This document shows positions 19,143-27,469 of a stretch of 64,000 nucleotides of DNA, in pieces (within the stretch, counting starts at the first letter, position 1; each line of letters starts with the position of its first letter). The stretch is from Mycobacterium sp. Root265. Its GTDB lineage: Bacteria; Actinomycetota; Actinomycetes; Mycobacteriales; Mycobacteriaceae. Made by a program: the position numbers and the translations under genes. Below the pieces are notes generated by a model. The model saw only the letters and a program-made list of their open reading frames with translations. It was not told the DNA's origin and ran no database searches. The DNA is taken from NCBI RefSeq assembly GCF_001428895.1, contig NZ_LMJA01000002.1, positions 294,183 through 358,182 on the forward strand, given 5' to 3'.

Positions 19143-20267
19143 GTGGGTAGCGACTTCGATATCGAGGCCTCGGGTCTGCTGGACGGCTTGGAGGGCAGGG
19201 CCCGCGCCGACCGGGCCGAATTGATCCCGTGGTTGCTCGACCAGGGTGTGACGATCGAGCAGATCCGGGATTCCGATGAGCCGGTGCTGCTGGCATCGCG
19301 ACGGATCCTCGGCGACGACGGCGACTACGTATCCGCGCGCGAGATCAGCGACAGCACCGGAATCAATCTGGATTTGCTGCAGCGTATCCAGCGGGCGCTC
19401 GGCCTGCCGCGGGTGGACGACCCGGACGAAGCCGCGCATCTGCGGGTCGACGGTGAGATTGCCAGCTATGCACGACATTTCGTTGACATGGGCATCGATG
19501 AGGACAATATCGTTCTGGTCGTCCGGGCGCTTGCGGACGGGTTGTCGAAGACGGCGGAGGCGATGCGGTTCACCTCGATGGCGGCGGTGATGGCGCCGGG
19601 TGTCAGTGAGCTCGACGTCGCAGTCGCCTCCGAAGCATTGTTGCGACAGGTAAATCCGCTGCTCGGCCCGATGATCGAGGACATGCTGCGGCTGGAGCTG
19701 CGGCGCACCATGGAGACGGACGCGGTGACCGCGGGGGAGCGGGCCGCGGGTCGCCCCCTTCCTGGTGCGCGCGAGGTAACGGTCGCGTTCGCCGATCTGG
19801 TCGGTTTCACCAAGCTGGGGGAGGCGGTGCCGCCGGAGGAACTGGAGGGGCTGGCGAACCGCCTCGTCGAGGCCACCCATGACGTGGTGGCGCCGCCGGT
19901 GCGGTTCATCAAGTCGATCGGTGACGCCGTGATGCTGGTGAGTCCGGAGCCGCTGGCCCTGCTGACGACGATGTTGGCGCTGCTGGAAGCCGCGAGCGCC
20001 GACGACGAGTTCCCTCGGCTACGAGTCGGTCTGGCGTCCGGGATGGCGGTCAACCGCAGCGGCGACTGGTTCGGCAGCCCGGTCAACCTGGCCAGCCGGG
20101 TCACCGGCGCGGCCCGGCCCGGTGCCGTCCTGGCGACCGAAGCGGTGCGGGACGCGGTCGGCGACGACTCCGGGATCGAATGGTCCTTCGCCGGTGCCAA
20201 ACGACTCAAGGGCATCAGGGACGACGTGAAGTTGTTCCGGGCACGGTACGTGTCGGGTCAGCCGTGA
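19143..20267 (+). CDS. Class III adenylyl cyclase, pH-sensing Rv1264 type
   Basis: A 374-residue soluble cyclase making cAMP from ATP. Residues 1-195 form the alpha-helical autoinhibitory domain typical of Rv1264 (...YVSAREIS near 63, [11 protein letters not shown] near 118). Residues 205-370 are the catalytic domain. Metal-binding Asp occurs in FADLVGFT (about 218) and IGDAV, the adenine-specifying Lys in IKSIGD (about 257), and the transition-state Asn and Arg in SPVNLASRV. In Rv1264 activity rises at acid pH through the N-terminal domain. GTG 19143 lies 6-7 bases after a TATAGG/TAGGTT -10 region (19129-19136), so it is probably leaderless. Confidence 0.92.
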   Translation: MGSDFDIEASGLLDGLEGRARADRAELIPWLLDQGVTIEQIRDSDEPVLLASRRILGDDGDYVSAREISDSTGINLDLLQRIQRALGLPRVDDPDEAAHLRVDGEIASYARHFVDMGIDEDNIVLVVRALADGLSKTAEAMRFTSMAAVMAPGVSELDVAVASEALLRQVNPLLGPMIEDMLRLELRRTMETDAVTAGERAAGRPLPGAREVTVAFADLVGFTKLGEAVPPEELEGLANRLVEATHDVVAPPVRFIKSIGDAVMLVSPEPLALLTTMLALLEAASADDEFPRLRVGLASGMAVNRSGDWFGSPVNLASRVTGAARPGAVLATEAVRDAVGDDSGIEWSFAGAKRLKGIRDDVKLFRARYVSGQP

Positions 20268-20282
20268 TGTCCAGTGTCGCGC

Positions 20283-22526
20283 TCAGCCGGCCGAAAAGCG
20301 GCGCAGCCGCAGGCTGTTGGTCACCACGAACACCGAACTGAAGGCCATCGCGGCACCGGCGATCAGCGGGTTGAGCAGCCCCGCGGCCGCCAGCGGCAGG
20401 GCGGCGATGTTGTAGGCGAACGCCCAGAACAGGTTGCCCTTGATGGTGCCCAGGGTGGCCCGCGACAACCGGATGGCGTCGACGGCGGCGCGCAGATCGC
20501 CGCGCACCAGCGTCAGATCCGAAGCCTCGATGGCCACATCGGTGCCGGTCCCCATGGCCAGCCCAAGATCGGCCTGCGCCAGTGCCGCGGCGTCGTTGAC
20601 GCCGTCGCCGACCATGGCGACCACCCGGCCATCGGCCTGCAGGCGTTTGATCTCGTCGACCTTGCCCGCAGGCAGCACATCGGCGACCACGCGCTCGATA
20701 CCCAAGTGCGCGGCCACCGATTCCGCGGCGCGGCGATTGTCGCCGGTCAGCAGCACCGGGGTGAGCCCGAGCGCCCGGAAACCCGAAACAGCCTCGGCGG
20801 CATTGTCCTTGATGGTGTCTGCGACCACGACGACGGCACGGATCTGACCGTCGGTGGCGAACCAGATCGGCGTCTGCCCCTGTTCGGCGGCCGCATCGGC
20901 GGCCCGGACCAGCTCCCCGGGCGTCGTCAACGACCAGTCGTCACGCAGCCAGCTGACCCGTCCGGCGGCGGCCGCCCGGCCGTCCACCACCCCGGTCACC
21001 CCGAGGCCACCGTGATTCTCGAAGTCGGTGACCTCGGGCAGCGGCCCGCGTTCGGCGGCGTGGCCGGCGATGGCACGGGCGATCGGATGCTCGGAGCCGT
21101 TCTCCAGGGCGCCGACCGATCTCAGTACGGCGTCCGGGTTTTCGCCGTCGGCGGCATACACCGCCACCACCGACATACGACCGGTGGTGATGGTCCCGGT
21201 CTTGTCGAGCACGACGGTGTCGACCCGGCGGGTCGACTCGAGCACCTGCGGGCCCTTGATCAGGATGCCCAGCTGCGCTCCGCGGCCGGTGCCGACCAGC
21301 AGCGCCGTCGGCGTGGCCAGGCCCAGCGCGCAGGGGCAGGCGATGATCAGGACGGCGACAGCGGCGGTGAACGCGGCAGCGACCGATCCGTCACCGAAGA
21401 TCAACCAGCCCAGCAGGGTCAGCAGTGACAGCACCATGACGATCGGCACGAAGACCGCCGAGACCCGATCGGCGAGACGCTGCACCTCGGCCTTGCCGCT
21501 CTGTGCCTCGGAGACCAGCCGGGCCATCTGCGCGAGCTGGGTGTCGGCCCCGATGTGGGTGGCGCGCACCTCAAGACGCCCGCCCACGTTCACCGTCGCA
21601 CCGACGACGTTGTCGCCCTCGGTCACCTCGACCGGCACCGGCTCCCCGGTGAGCATCGACGCATCGACGGCGGATCTGCCCGCGGTGATCACGCCGTCGG
21701 TCGCGATCTTCTCGCCGGGGCGCACCACGAATACGTCACCGACGGCGAGTTGGCTTATGGGAATGCGGATTTCGGTGGCAGCGTTTCCCCCCGTCGCTGC
21801 GCTCGCCCCGTCTCGCAGCACCGCGACGTCCTTGGCGCCCATGTGCAACAGCGCGCGCAGCGCGGCGCCGGACTGACGTTTGGCGCGTGCCTCGAAGTAG
21901 CGCCCGGCGAGCAGGAAGGTCGTCACCGCCGCGGCGACCTCCAGGTAGAGGTGCGGCTCGGAGCTGGTGGAGATCAGCTCGAACGGCATCTTCATCCCTG
22001 GCATGCCGGCGTGGGTGAAGAACAGCGCCCACACCGACCATGCGTAGGCGGCGATCACACCCACCGAGATGAGGGTGTCCATCGTCGCCGCACCGTGGCG
22101 CAGATTCGTCCAGGCCGCCTTGTGGAACGGCCAGGCGCCCCACACCACGACCGGTGAGGCCAGTGTGAAGGCCAGCCACTGCCAGTTGTCGAACTGCAGC
22201 AGCGGGACCATCGACAGCAGCACCACCGGTACGGCCAGTGCCGCCGAGATCAGCAGCCGCTGACGCCAGGGCGCCGACTCGTCGGGCTCGTCGGATTCGG
22301 TGGGAGCAGCGTCGTTTTCGGGCGGCAGCGCCGCGGTGTAACCGGTCGCCTCGACCGCGGCCACCAGGTCCTCTGGTGAGACGCTGTCGGGGAAATCCAC
22401 CCGGGCCTGCTCGGTGGCGAAGTTCACGCTGGCCTGCACACCGTCGATACGGTTGAGTCGCTTCTCGATTCGCGCCGCGCACGACGCACAGGTCATGCCG
22501 CCGACGTCGAGCGTCAGAGTGCTCAT
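20283..22526 (-). CDS. Copper-translocating P1B-type ATPase (CopA/CtpV-like)
   Basis: A 747-residue metal exporter. It has an N-terminal HMA domain with GMTCASC at 10-16, two HMA-type helices, six further helices, the A-domain TGEPVP motif, the metal-site CPC ([10 protein letters not shown]) near 396, the phosphorylated Asp in DKTGTIT near 440, and HP and [10 protein letters not shown] motifs in the ATP domain. CPC with an HMA CxxC points to Cu(I) export from the cytoplasm. It overlaps the HMA chaperone gene by ATGA. A run of about 11 residues rich in Ala/Gly ([11 protein letters not shown], around residues 236-248) interrupts the A-domain approach and looks like a small repeat insertion. Confidence 0.93.
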   Translation of the reverse strand: MSTLTLDVGGMTCASCAARIEKRLNRIDGVQASVNFATEQARVDFPDSVSPEDLVAAVEATGYTAALPPENDAAPTESDEPDESAPWRQRLLISAALAVPVVLLSMVPLLQFDNWQWLAFTLASPVVVWGAWPFHKAAWTNLRHGAATMDTLISVGVIAAYAWSVWALFFTHAGMPGMKMPFELISTSSEPHLYLEVAAAVTTFLLAGRYFEARAKRQSGAALRALLHMGAKDVAVLRDGASAATGGNAATEIRIPISQLAVGDVFVVRPGEKIATDGVITAGRSAVDASMLTGEPVPVEVTEGDNVVGATVNVGGRLEVRATHIGADTQLAQMARLVSEAQSGKAEVQRLADRVSAVFVPIVMVLSLLTLLGWLIFGDGSVAAAFTAAVAVLIIACPCALGLATPTALLVGTGRGAQLGILIKGPQVLESTRRVDTVVLDKTGTITTGRMSVVAVYAADGENPDAVLRSVGALENGSEHPIARAIAGHAAERGPLPEVTDFENHGGLGVTGVVDGRAAAAGRVSWLRDDWSLTTPGELVRAADAAAEQGQTPIWFATDGQIRAVVVVADTIKDNAAEAVSGFRALGLTPVLLTGDNRRAAESVAAHLGIERVVADVLPAGKVDEIKRLQADGRVVAMVGDGVNDAAALAQADLGLAMGTGTDVAIEASDLTLVRGDLRAAVDAIRLSRATLGTIKGNLFWAFAYNIAALPLAAAGLLNPLIAGAAMAFSSVFVVTNSLRLRRFSAG

Positions 22527-22732
22527 GCTGACAGGGCGGGACTCACGTCGTATCCGCTGTCCTCGATCGCGGCGGTGACGGCGCCGACATCGGCGCTACC
22601 GTCCACGGTGACTTTGCCGCCGGCCAGGTCGACATCGACGGAGGTGACGCCGGCCAATGGGGTGACCGCAGCGGTGATCGCCGACACGCAGTGGCCGCAG
22701 CTCATACCTTGGACCTCAAGAACCATGCTCAT
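22523..22732 (-). CDS. Heavy-metal-associated (HMA) copper chaperone, CopZ-like
   Basis: A 69-residue HMA protein with the metal-binding motif MSCGHC near residues 10-15 and a beta-alpha-beta pattern ending in EDSGYDV. It would deliver Cu(I) to the adjacent ATPase. Starts at ATG 22732 or 22726 both retain the domain; 22732 lies 8 bases after a TATATC -10 on the minus strand. The longer frame upstream enters the shared operator and the DUF305 promoter and is not credible. Translationally coupled to the P-type ATPase. Confidence 0.9.
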   Translation of the reverse strand: MSMVLEVQGMSCGHCVSAITAAVTPLAGVTSVDVDLAGGKVTVDGSADVGAVTAAIEDSGYDVSPALSA

Positions 22733-22743
22733 GCCGCCATGAT

Positions 22744-22760
22744 ATACCGGTAGGGGGTAT
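22744..22760. promoter_or_regulatory. Candidate CsoR/RicR-type copper operator between divergent promoters
   Basis: ATACCGGTAGGGGGTAT has perfect 5-bp arms ATACC/GGTAT around a G-rich 7-bp centre, resembling CsoR-family operators. It overlaps the minus-strand -10 (TATATC, 22741-22746) of the HMA-ATPase operon and lies about 35 bases before the DUF305 start, so one repressor could control both sides. No csoR gene lies in the window. Confidence 0.55.
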
Positions 22761-22793
22761 GGGTAAATAGCTTCGTTCTGCGAGGAGGAACAC

Positions 22794-23423
22794 ATGATGC
22801 GCACACCGGCAAAGGTGATCGCGACAGCCGCGGTCGCCGCGCTGCTGCTGGCCGGCTGTACCGATCAGTCGGCTCAGACCGGCGGGGATGGTCATACCGA
22901 CCATGATCACGGGACCAGTCACAACGGCAGCGGTGCGAGCCCGGGGCCGGCCGCCGACGGCGCCTCGGCGCACAACAACGAGGACGTCATGTTCGCCCAG
23001 CACATGATCCCGCACCACAGTCAGGCGGTGGAGATGACCGACATCCTGCTGGCCAAGGACGATGTCGACGCGCGCGTGACCGAACTCGCCAAGGAGATCA
23101 AGGCGGCGCAGGCTCCCGAGATCGAGCAGATGCAGGGCTGGCTGACCAGTTGGGGTAACCCGCCGATGCCGGCGATGGACCACGGCTCCATGGAGGGCAT
23201 GGTGGCGCCCGCCGATATCGAGAAGCTCAAGGCGGCCTCCGGCCCAGAGGCCACCACACTGTTCCTGAACCAGATGATCGGTCACCACGAGGGCGCGATC
23301 ACGATGGCGAAGAGCGTGCTCGACGGCGGTCAGTTCGAGCCGGCCAAGACCATGGCGAAGGCGATCATCGACAGCCAGCAGCACGAGATCGACGAGATGA
23401 AGGCGATCCTCGACTCGCTCTAG
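22794..23423 (+). CDS. DUF305 lipoprotein, probable periplasmic copper-binding protein
   Basis: A 209-residue exported lipoprotein with signal peptide and lipobox LLAGC (Cys22). A His/Asp-rich linker follows (HTDHDHGTSH). Two DUF305 repeats have paired signatures QHMIPHHSQAVEM and NQMIGHHEGAITM, with Met/His residues suited to copper. Central GNPPMPAMDHGSMEGM adds more thioether ligands. GAGGAGG at 22782-22788 sets the start at ATG 22794 (22797 also possible). It diverges from the copper ATPase operon and shares the operator, implying copper induction. Metal specificity is inferred from context and residue content. Confidence 0.87.
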   Translation: MMRTPAKVIATAAVAALLLAGCTDQSAQTGGDGHTDHDHGTSHNGSGASPGPAADGASAHNNEDVMFAQHMIPHHSQAVEMTDILLAKDDVDARVTELAKEIKAAQAPEIEQMQGWLTSWGNPPMPAMDHGSMEGMVAPADIEKLKAASGPEATTLFLNQMIGHHEGAITMAKSVLDGGQFEPAKTMAKAIIDSQQHEIDEMKAILDSL

Positions 23424-23426
23424 GCG

Positions 23427-24326
23427 TTACTGCACCGGGTAGGTGATGCCCTCCGAGGGCTGCACGATCACGAAGCCCTGTCCATGGAAGGCGACCTGCA
23501 CCGCTTCGCCGGACCCGCGACCGATCAGGGCGCCGGCCTTGAAGCTGGTCTTGAGCTGGGTCTGCAGGTTCGCCGACCAGGCCACCACCGCATTGGTGTC
23601 GGCGAAGGTCGGCGCCTCGGCGGCATTGAGCACCACCGGGGGGCCGTCGGTGGTCAGGGCGACCCACCCGCTGCCGCGCAGCGTGGTGTTGAACAGTCCG
23701 CCGGTGGCGATACTGCCGCCTTTGACCCGCTCGATGTTCCAGTCCAGGCTCGCCGAGAAGGCCAGCACGTTCTTGCCGCTGATGGACAGCCCGGAGTTGG
23801 TCAGCTGCAGCAGGTGCACGTAATTGGCCTGCTCGGCGAGAAAGACGTCACCCTGGCCCTGGCAGCGCATCAGGGGCAGCCCCTCGCCGGTCAGCGCCTT
23901 CTTCAAGAATTTCCCGGCACCGCCGCCCTCGAAGGCGAAGTCCACATTGCCCTGGTAGGCGACCATGGAGCCCTGCCGCGCCATGAACGGCTCACCGAGC
24001 CGGACGCGCAGCAGCCGCTCGTTCTGCAGGGCGATCGCCTTGGATTCCTTCTCGCTGAACCGGCCGTCGATCAACTCGCCGCTGATGCCGGCGAAGCCGT
24101 CGCCCTGGGGCTGGGGTGCCTGGCCCTGAGGGTCATGATGCTGGGCCGCCTGCTGCGGCGCACCCTGGGGTTCGAACTGCTGGGCGGGCGGCGCCTGCGC
24201 CGGTGCGCCGCCGAGCGGCGCGGTGTGGACCTGCCCCTGCTGGGATACCTGATCGGTCCAATTCTGGCCGTCATACCAGCGGTACTCGAAGCGGCCCTCG
24301 GGGTCGCGCAACCATTGACCACTCAC
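23427..24326 (-). CDS. AIM24-family protein with N-terminal DUF2510 domain
   Basis: A 299-residue protein. Residues 3-30 (QWLRDPEGRFEYRWYDGQNWTD) form a DUF2510 tryptophan-rich mini-domain, common in actinobacterial envelope-associated proteins. A Gln/Pro/Ala-rich linker runs to about 78, then the AIM24/TRAP-like beta fold, with stretches such as VFLAEQANYVHLLQL. The start is GTG 24326, preceded by GAGGAG at suitable distance. The molecular role of the family is unsettled. The stop lies 3 bases from the convergent DUF305 stop. Confidence 0.85.
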   Translation of the reverse strand: MSGQWLRDPEGRFEYRWYDGQNWTDQVSQQGQVHTAPLGGAPAQAPPAQQFEPQGAPQQAAQHHDPQGQAPQPQGDGFAGISGELIDGRFSEKESKAIALQNERLLRVRLGEPFMARQGSMVAYQGNVDFAFEGGGAGKFLKKALTGEGLPLMRCQGQGDVFLAEQANYVHLLQLTNSGLSISGKNVLAFSASLDWNIERVKGGSIATGGLFNTTLRGSGWVALTTDGPPVVLNAAEAPTFADTNAVVAWSANLQTQLKTSFKAGALIGRGSGEAVQVAFHGQGFVIVQPSEGITYPVQ

Positions 24327-24395
24327 CGTGTACTCCTCAACAACTCAGCCGATTCGATGCGTACAGGATCACCTTAGGCTGGCATTCTTGGATGT

Positions 24396-24599
24396 ATGGC
24401 AGGTGACGAGATCGACCGGGTCCGGGCGAAGAGCGCATTGGCAGTGGTCAAGGAGCATCCGGGGATGGTGCTGTTCCTGGCATCGCCGGCGATCCTCGCG
24501 GTGGCCGCCGTCTGGTGGCTGGCCGGTGCCGGCTGGGCGGGACTGCTGCTGGTCGCGCTGGTGCTGGGCGGCGGAGTGGCCCTGCTCAGAAAGCGCTAG
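24396..24599 (+). CDS. Small two-helix membrane protein, unknown function
   Basis: A 67-residue product with a charged N-terminus (MAGDEIDRVRAKSA) and two adjacent hydrophobic stretches, about residues 24-45 and 46-62, ending in a positive KR tail. This predicts a two-pass membrane protein with both ends in the cytoplasm. No family is recognised. It is divergent from the AIM24 gene with a 69-base gap. No conserved catalytic residues are evident. Confidence 0.65.
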   Translation: MAGDEIDRVRAKSALAVVKEHPGMVLFLASPAILAVAAVWWLAGAGWAGLLLVALVLGGGVALLRKR

Positions 24600-24649
24600 C
24601 ACCGATCATCAGGGCTTTCGCTGTGTGAGAACACTGCCCACCGCGCGTT

Positions 24650-24673
24650 GTAACGGTGTAATCATGTAATCAT
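24650..24673. repeat. Three tandem 8-bp repeats at the start of the next gene
   Basis: GTAACGGT, GTAATCAT and GTAATCAT follow head to tail, and the last overlaps the ATG at 24672. Tandem sites at a start codon are typical of autorepression by a small DNA-binding protein. The third-to-first match is partial (5 of 8). Confidence 0.45.
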
Positions 24674-25199
24674 GAGACATCATCAGCACGGGCGGCGCGG
24701 CTCCGCCGACGCCGTCACCGATGCCGCGGACTGGTTCGCCGGGCGCCTGCCCGACGGCTGGTTCGCCGGTGATCCGACCGTTGTGGTCGATCGCGAAGAA
24801 ATCACGGTGATCGGGCAGTTACCCGAATCCGACGGCGACGAGAGTGTGGCCCGGGCCTCCGGCCGGGTCGCCAAGTTCCGCGAGGAAACCCGCGGCGAGC
24901 GGATGCGCATCGCCGACGAGGCCCAGGATCGCTTCGGTCGCAAGGTCTCGTGGGGTGTGCAGGCCGGCGGTGAACGCACCCTGTTCACCCATATCGCCGT
25001 CCCGGTGATGACTAGGCTCAAACAACCGGAGCGCCAGGTGCTCGACACCCTGGTCGATGCCGGTGTCGCCCGCTCACGCTCGGATGCCTTGGCGTGGTCG
25101 GTGAAACTGGTCGGCGAGCACACCGAGGAATGGCTGGCCAAGCTGCGCGAGGCCATGACCGCGGTCGACGATGTGCGCGCGGAGGGCCCGAACCTGTAG
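24672..25199 (+). CDS. Conserved actinobacterial protein with possible ribbon-helix-helix C-terminus
   Basis: A 175-residue protein of unknown function. The N-terminal half has DGWFAGDPTVVVDREEITVIGQL and a charged RVAKFREETRGERMRIADEAQ helix. The C-terminal part, LDTLVDAGVARSRSDALAWSVKLV, reads like a ribbon-helix-helix or Arc-type dimerisation unit (VArSRSDALAW). No enzyme motif is visible. The ATG at 24672 falls inside the last of three 8-bp repeats and lacks a strong Shine-Dalgarno. DNA binding is inferred. Confidence 0.7.
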   Translation: MRHHQHGRRGSADAVTDAADWFAGRLPDGWFAGDPTVVVDREEITVIGQLPESDGDESVARASGRVAKFREETRGERMRIADEAQDRFGRKVSWGVQAGGERTLFTHIAVPVMTRLKQPERQVLDTLVDAGVARSRSDALAWSVKLVGEHTEEWLAKLREAMTAVDDVRAEGPNL

Positions 25200-25215
25200 T
25201 GATGTCGGCGCTCGC

Positions 25216-27396
25216 TCAGCGAACGTCAGCGCGCCGAAGTAGCTCGATGGCGACGTGGGTGCCGCCCAGCGCCGAGGTCTGCGACAACGGATCCAGGGCG
25301 GCGCCGTCGACCAGCAGATTGCGGTTCACGCCGTAGGTCTGCGGCGCCGCACCGGAGCGTGGATCGAAAACCCCCGAACCCCAACCGTGTTCCATCACCA
25401 CCAAACCACGGCGGGGCCGGTCCGACAGCGCTGCGGTGATCTCGACCGAGCCGACCGCCGACGTCACCCGCACGGTGTCGCCATCACCGATGTCGAGTGC
25501 GGCCCCATCCTCTGGATGGACGAAGACGACGTTGCGCTTTCCGGACGGATGCAGGCCGGGCAGTTCGTTGAGCCACGAGTTCATCGCGTGCCGGTTGCGC
25601 CGGTTGCCCAGCAGGTAAGGGAAGTCCGGCTCCGTGCGAGGGCCGGCGCCCGCCAGCAGCTCGCGGGTGCGCGCGACGAACTCCGCCGGTGCCACCTGCA
25701 CCTTCTTGTCCGGGGTCCGCAGCGCGGCGCGGAAATGCCCGAACTCGCGGGGCCCCAGCACCAGGCCGTGCGGATTGTCACGCAGATCCCGCCATTTCAG
25801 CTTGCGGCCGTTGACCTTCCGGGACGTCGCGATCATCAGCCGGTTGATCCAGTGCGGACCGAACGCCAGGCCGGGACGTCCGGTCGCAGCGGCGGCCCGC
25901 CGGCTGGACCGGATGAAACCGTTGAGACCGCGGGCACCGAACAGCGGCCGCTTCATCGCCAGCGCCAGGTCGACGAAGATCCGCCACTCCTCACGGGCCT
26001 GCGGCGGCGGGTCGACGGCCCGGGCACCGAACTGGACGAACGGTTCGTCGTGCATGCTGCTGGTGAAGGCCAACAGGTCGTCGCGCTCCAACCAGTGCAC
26101 CGCGGGCAGCAGCCAATGCGCGTGACGGTGGCTCTCGCGTTGCACGAAATCGATGGCCACCAACAGATCCAGCTGTTGCAGGGCGGAATCGAGCCGGGCG
26201 CCGTCGGGACCGGATATCACCGGGTTGCCGGAGTTGATCACCAACGCCCGGATCTGTCCTTGCCCGGGTGTGAGGATCTCATCGGGCAGTTCGGCCAGCG
26301 CGTGGGCGCCGGCCACCATCTCGCGCCCGGCCACCCGGCTGCGGTGCGGCGCGGTCTCGGCCAGACCGGCCAGTCGAAGCGTGTCGACGTAGCCGGGTTC
26401 GAACCGGCGGCCGCCGGGCCGGTCCATCCGGCCGGTGATGACGTTGAGCACATGCCCCAGCCATTCGGCGACGGTGCCGGTCTCCTGTAGGGACACCCCG
26501 GTCCGGGTGATCACCATCGCACCGGGCGCCGCAGCGAAATCCCGTGCCAACTGCGCGATCTCATCGCAGGGGATATCGCAGCGGGCGGCCAGATCGGCGA
26601 GGTCGCACGCGGTCACCAGCGCCCGGATCTCCGGCATGCCGGAAGCCAGGTCGGCACAGTCACCCACGTGTTCGAGGCGGGCGTCCAGGATGACCTTGAC
26701 CATCGCCAGCAGCAGCGCCCAGTCCTGGCCCGGGTGCACGGCCAGATGGGTGTCGGCCTTGTCTGCGGACTCGGTACGCACCGGGTCGACCACCACGATG
26801 CGCGCGCCATGCCGCTGACGATCCAGTGCGCGGCGCCACCCGCCGGGCGCGGACTCCAGCCAATTCCAGGCGCTGACAGCCGGGTTCGCGCCGACCAGCA
26901 GGAAGAAGTCGCAGTTGTCGATATCGGAGACCGGCACCATCAGGGCCGATCCGTACATCGACTGCGCGACCACGTGGACGGCATTCTGATCCACCGACCC
27001 GACGGCATAGCGATTGCGGGTACCGACCGCGTCCAGCCAGCCGTTCATGAACACCAGGTTCGACGACGAGTAGCCGGCCGGGTTCCCGTAATAGGCGCCG
27101 ACCGCGTCCGGCCCGTCGGCGTCGATCAAACGGTTCATCCGGTCGGCAATGTCGCGCAACGCCTCGTCCCACGAGGCCTCGACGTAGCGGTCGCCGTCCC
27201 GGCGCATCGGTGCCACCACGCGGCGCGGATGCTCGACCACTGCGGCCGCGGTGCGCCCCTTCGCGCAGAAATCGTGCCAGCTGTGCGGGTTGAGTTTGTC
27301 CGCGGCGATCTTGCGGACCCGGTTGTCCTCGACGGTGATCTCCACGCCGCACGTTGCCAGGCAGTACCGGCAGAAGGTGTGCACGGTGTCGGCCAT
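25216..27396 (-). CDS. Molybdopterin (bis-MGD) oxidoreductase, DMSO-reductase superfamily
   Basis: A 726-residue enzyme. The N-terminal 4Fe-4S motif is CRYCLATC...C (Cys at about 9, 12, 16 and 44), followed by the Molybdopterin domain (WDEALRDIADRM, about 75) and a C-terminal Molydop_binding domain near 610-720. It lacks a twin-arginine signal, so it is cytoplasmic. By eye, the position that normally supplies Cys, SeCys or Ser to Mo falls in SVDQNAVHVVAQSMYG, where I see no such ligand. ATG 27396 matches the domain start; longer starts are rejected. No electron-transfer subunit or cofactor gene is adjacent, and the substrate is unknown. Its short gap upstream leads to the ABC exporter operon (same strand). 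Confidence 0.85.
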   Translation of the reverse strand: MADTVHTFCRYCLATCGVEITVEDNRVRKIAADKLNPHSWHDFCAKGRTAAAVVEHPRRVVAPMRRDGDRYVEASWDEALRDIADRMNRLIDADGPDAVGAYYGNPAGYSSSNLVFMNGWLDAVGTRNRYAVGSVDQNAVHVVAQSMYGSALMVPVSDIDNCDFFLLVGANPAVSAWNWLESAPGGWRRALDRQRHGARIVVVDPVRTESADKADTHLAVHPGQDWALLLAMVKVILDARLEHVGDCADLASGMPEIRALVTACDLADLAARCDIPCDEIAQLARDFAAAPGAMVITRTGVSLQETGTVAEWLGHVLNVITGRMDRPGGRRFEPGYVDTLRLAGLAETAPHRSRVAGREMVAGAHALAELPDEILTPGQGQIRALVINSGNPVISGPDGARLDSALQQLDLLVAIDFVQRESHRHAHWLLPAVHWLERDDLLAFTSSMHDEPFVQFGARAVDPPPQAREEWRIFVDLALAMKRPLFGARGLNGFIRSSRRAAAATGRPGLAFGPHWINRLMIATSRKVNGRKLKWRDLRDNPHGLVLGPREFGHFRAALRTPDKKVQVAPAEFVARTRELLAGAGPRTEPDFPYLLGNRRNRHAMNSWLNELPGLHPSGKRNVVFVHPEDGAALDIGDGDTVRVTSAVGSVEITAALSDRPRRGLVVMEHGWGSGVFDPRSGAAPQTYGVNRNLLVDGAALDPLSQTSALGGTHVAIELLRRADVR

Positions 27397-27469
27397 ATCG
27401 CCATACTGCCCAACGGGTTCCGGCGCTGTCCGGGGATTGGAATTGAGCAGGGTGCTTGATCGGGCTCGG

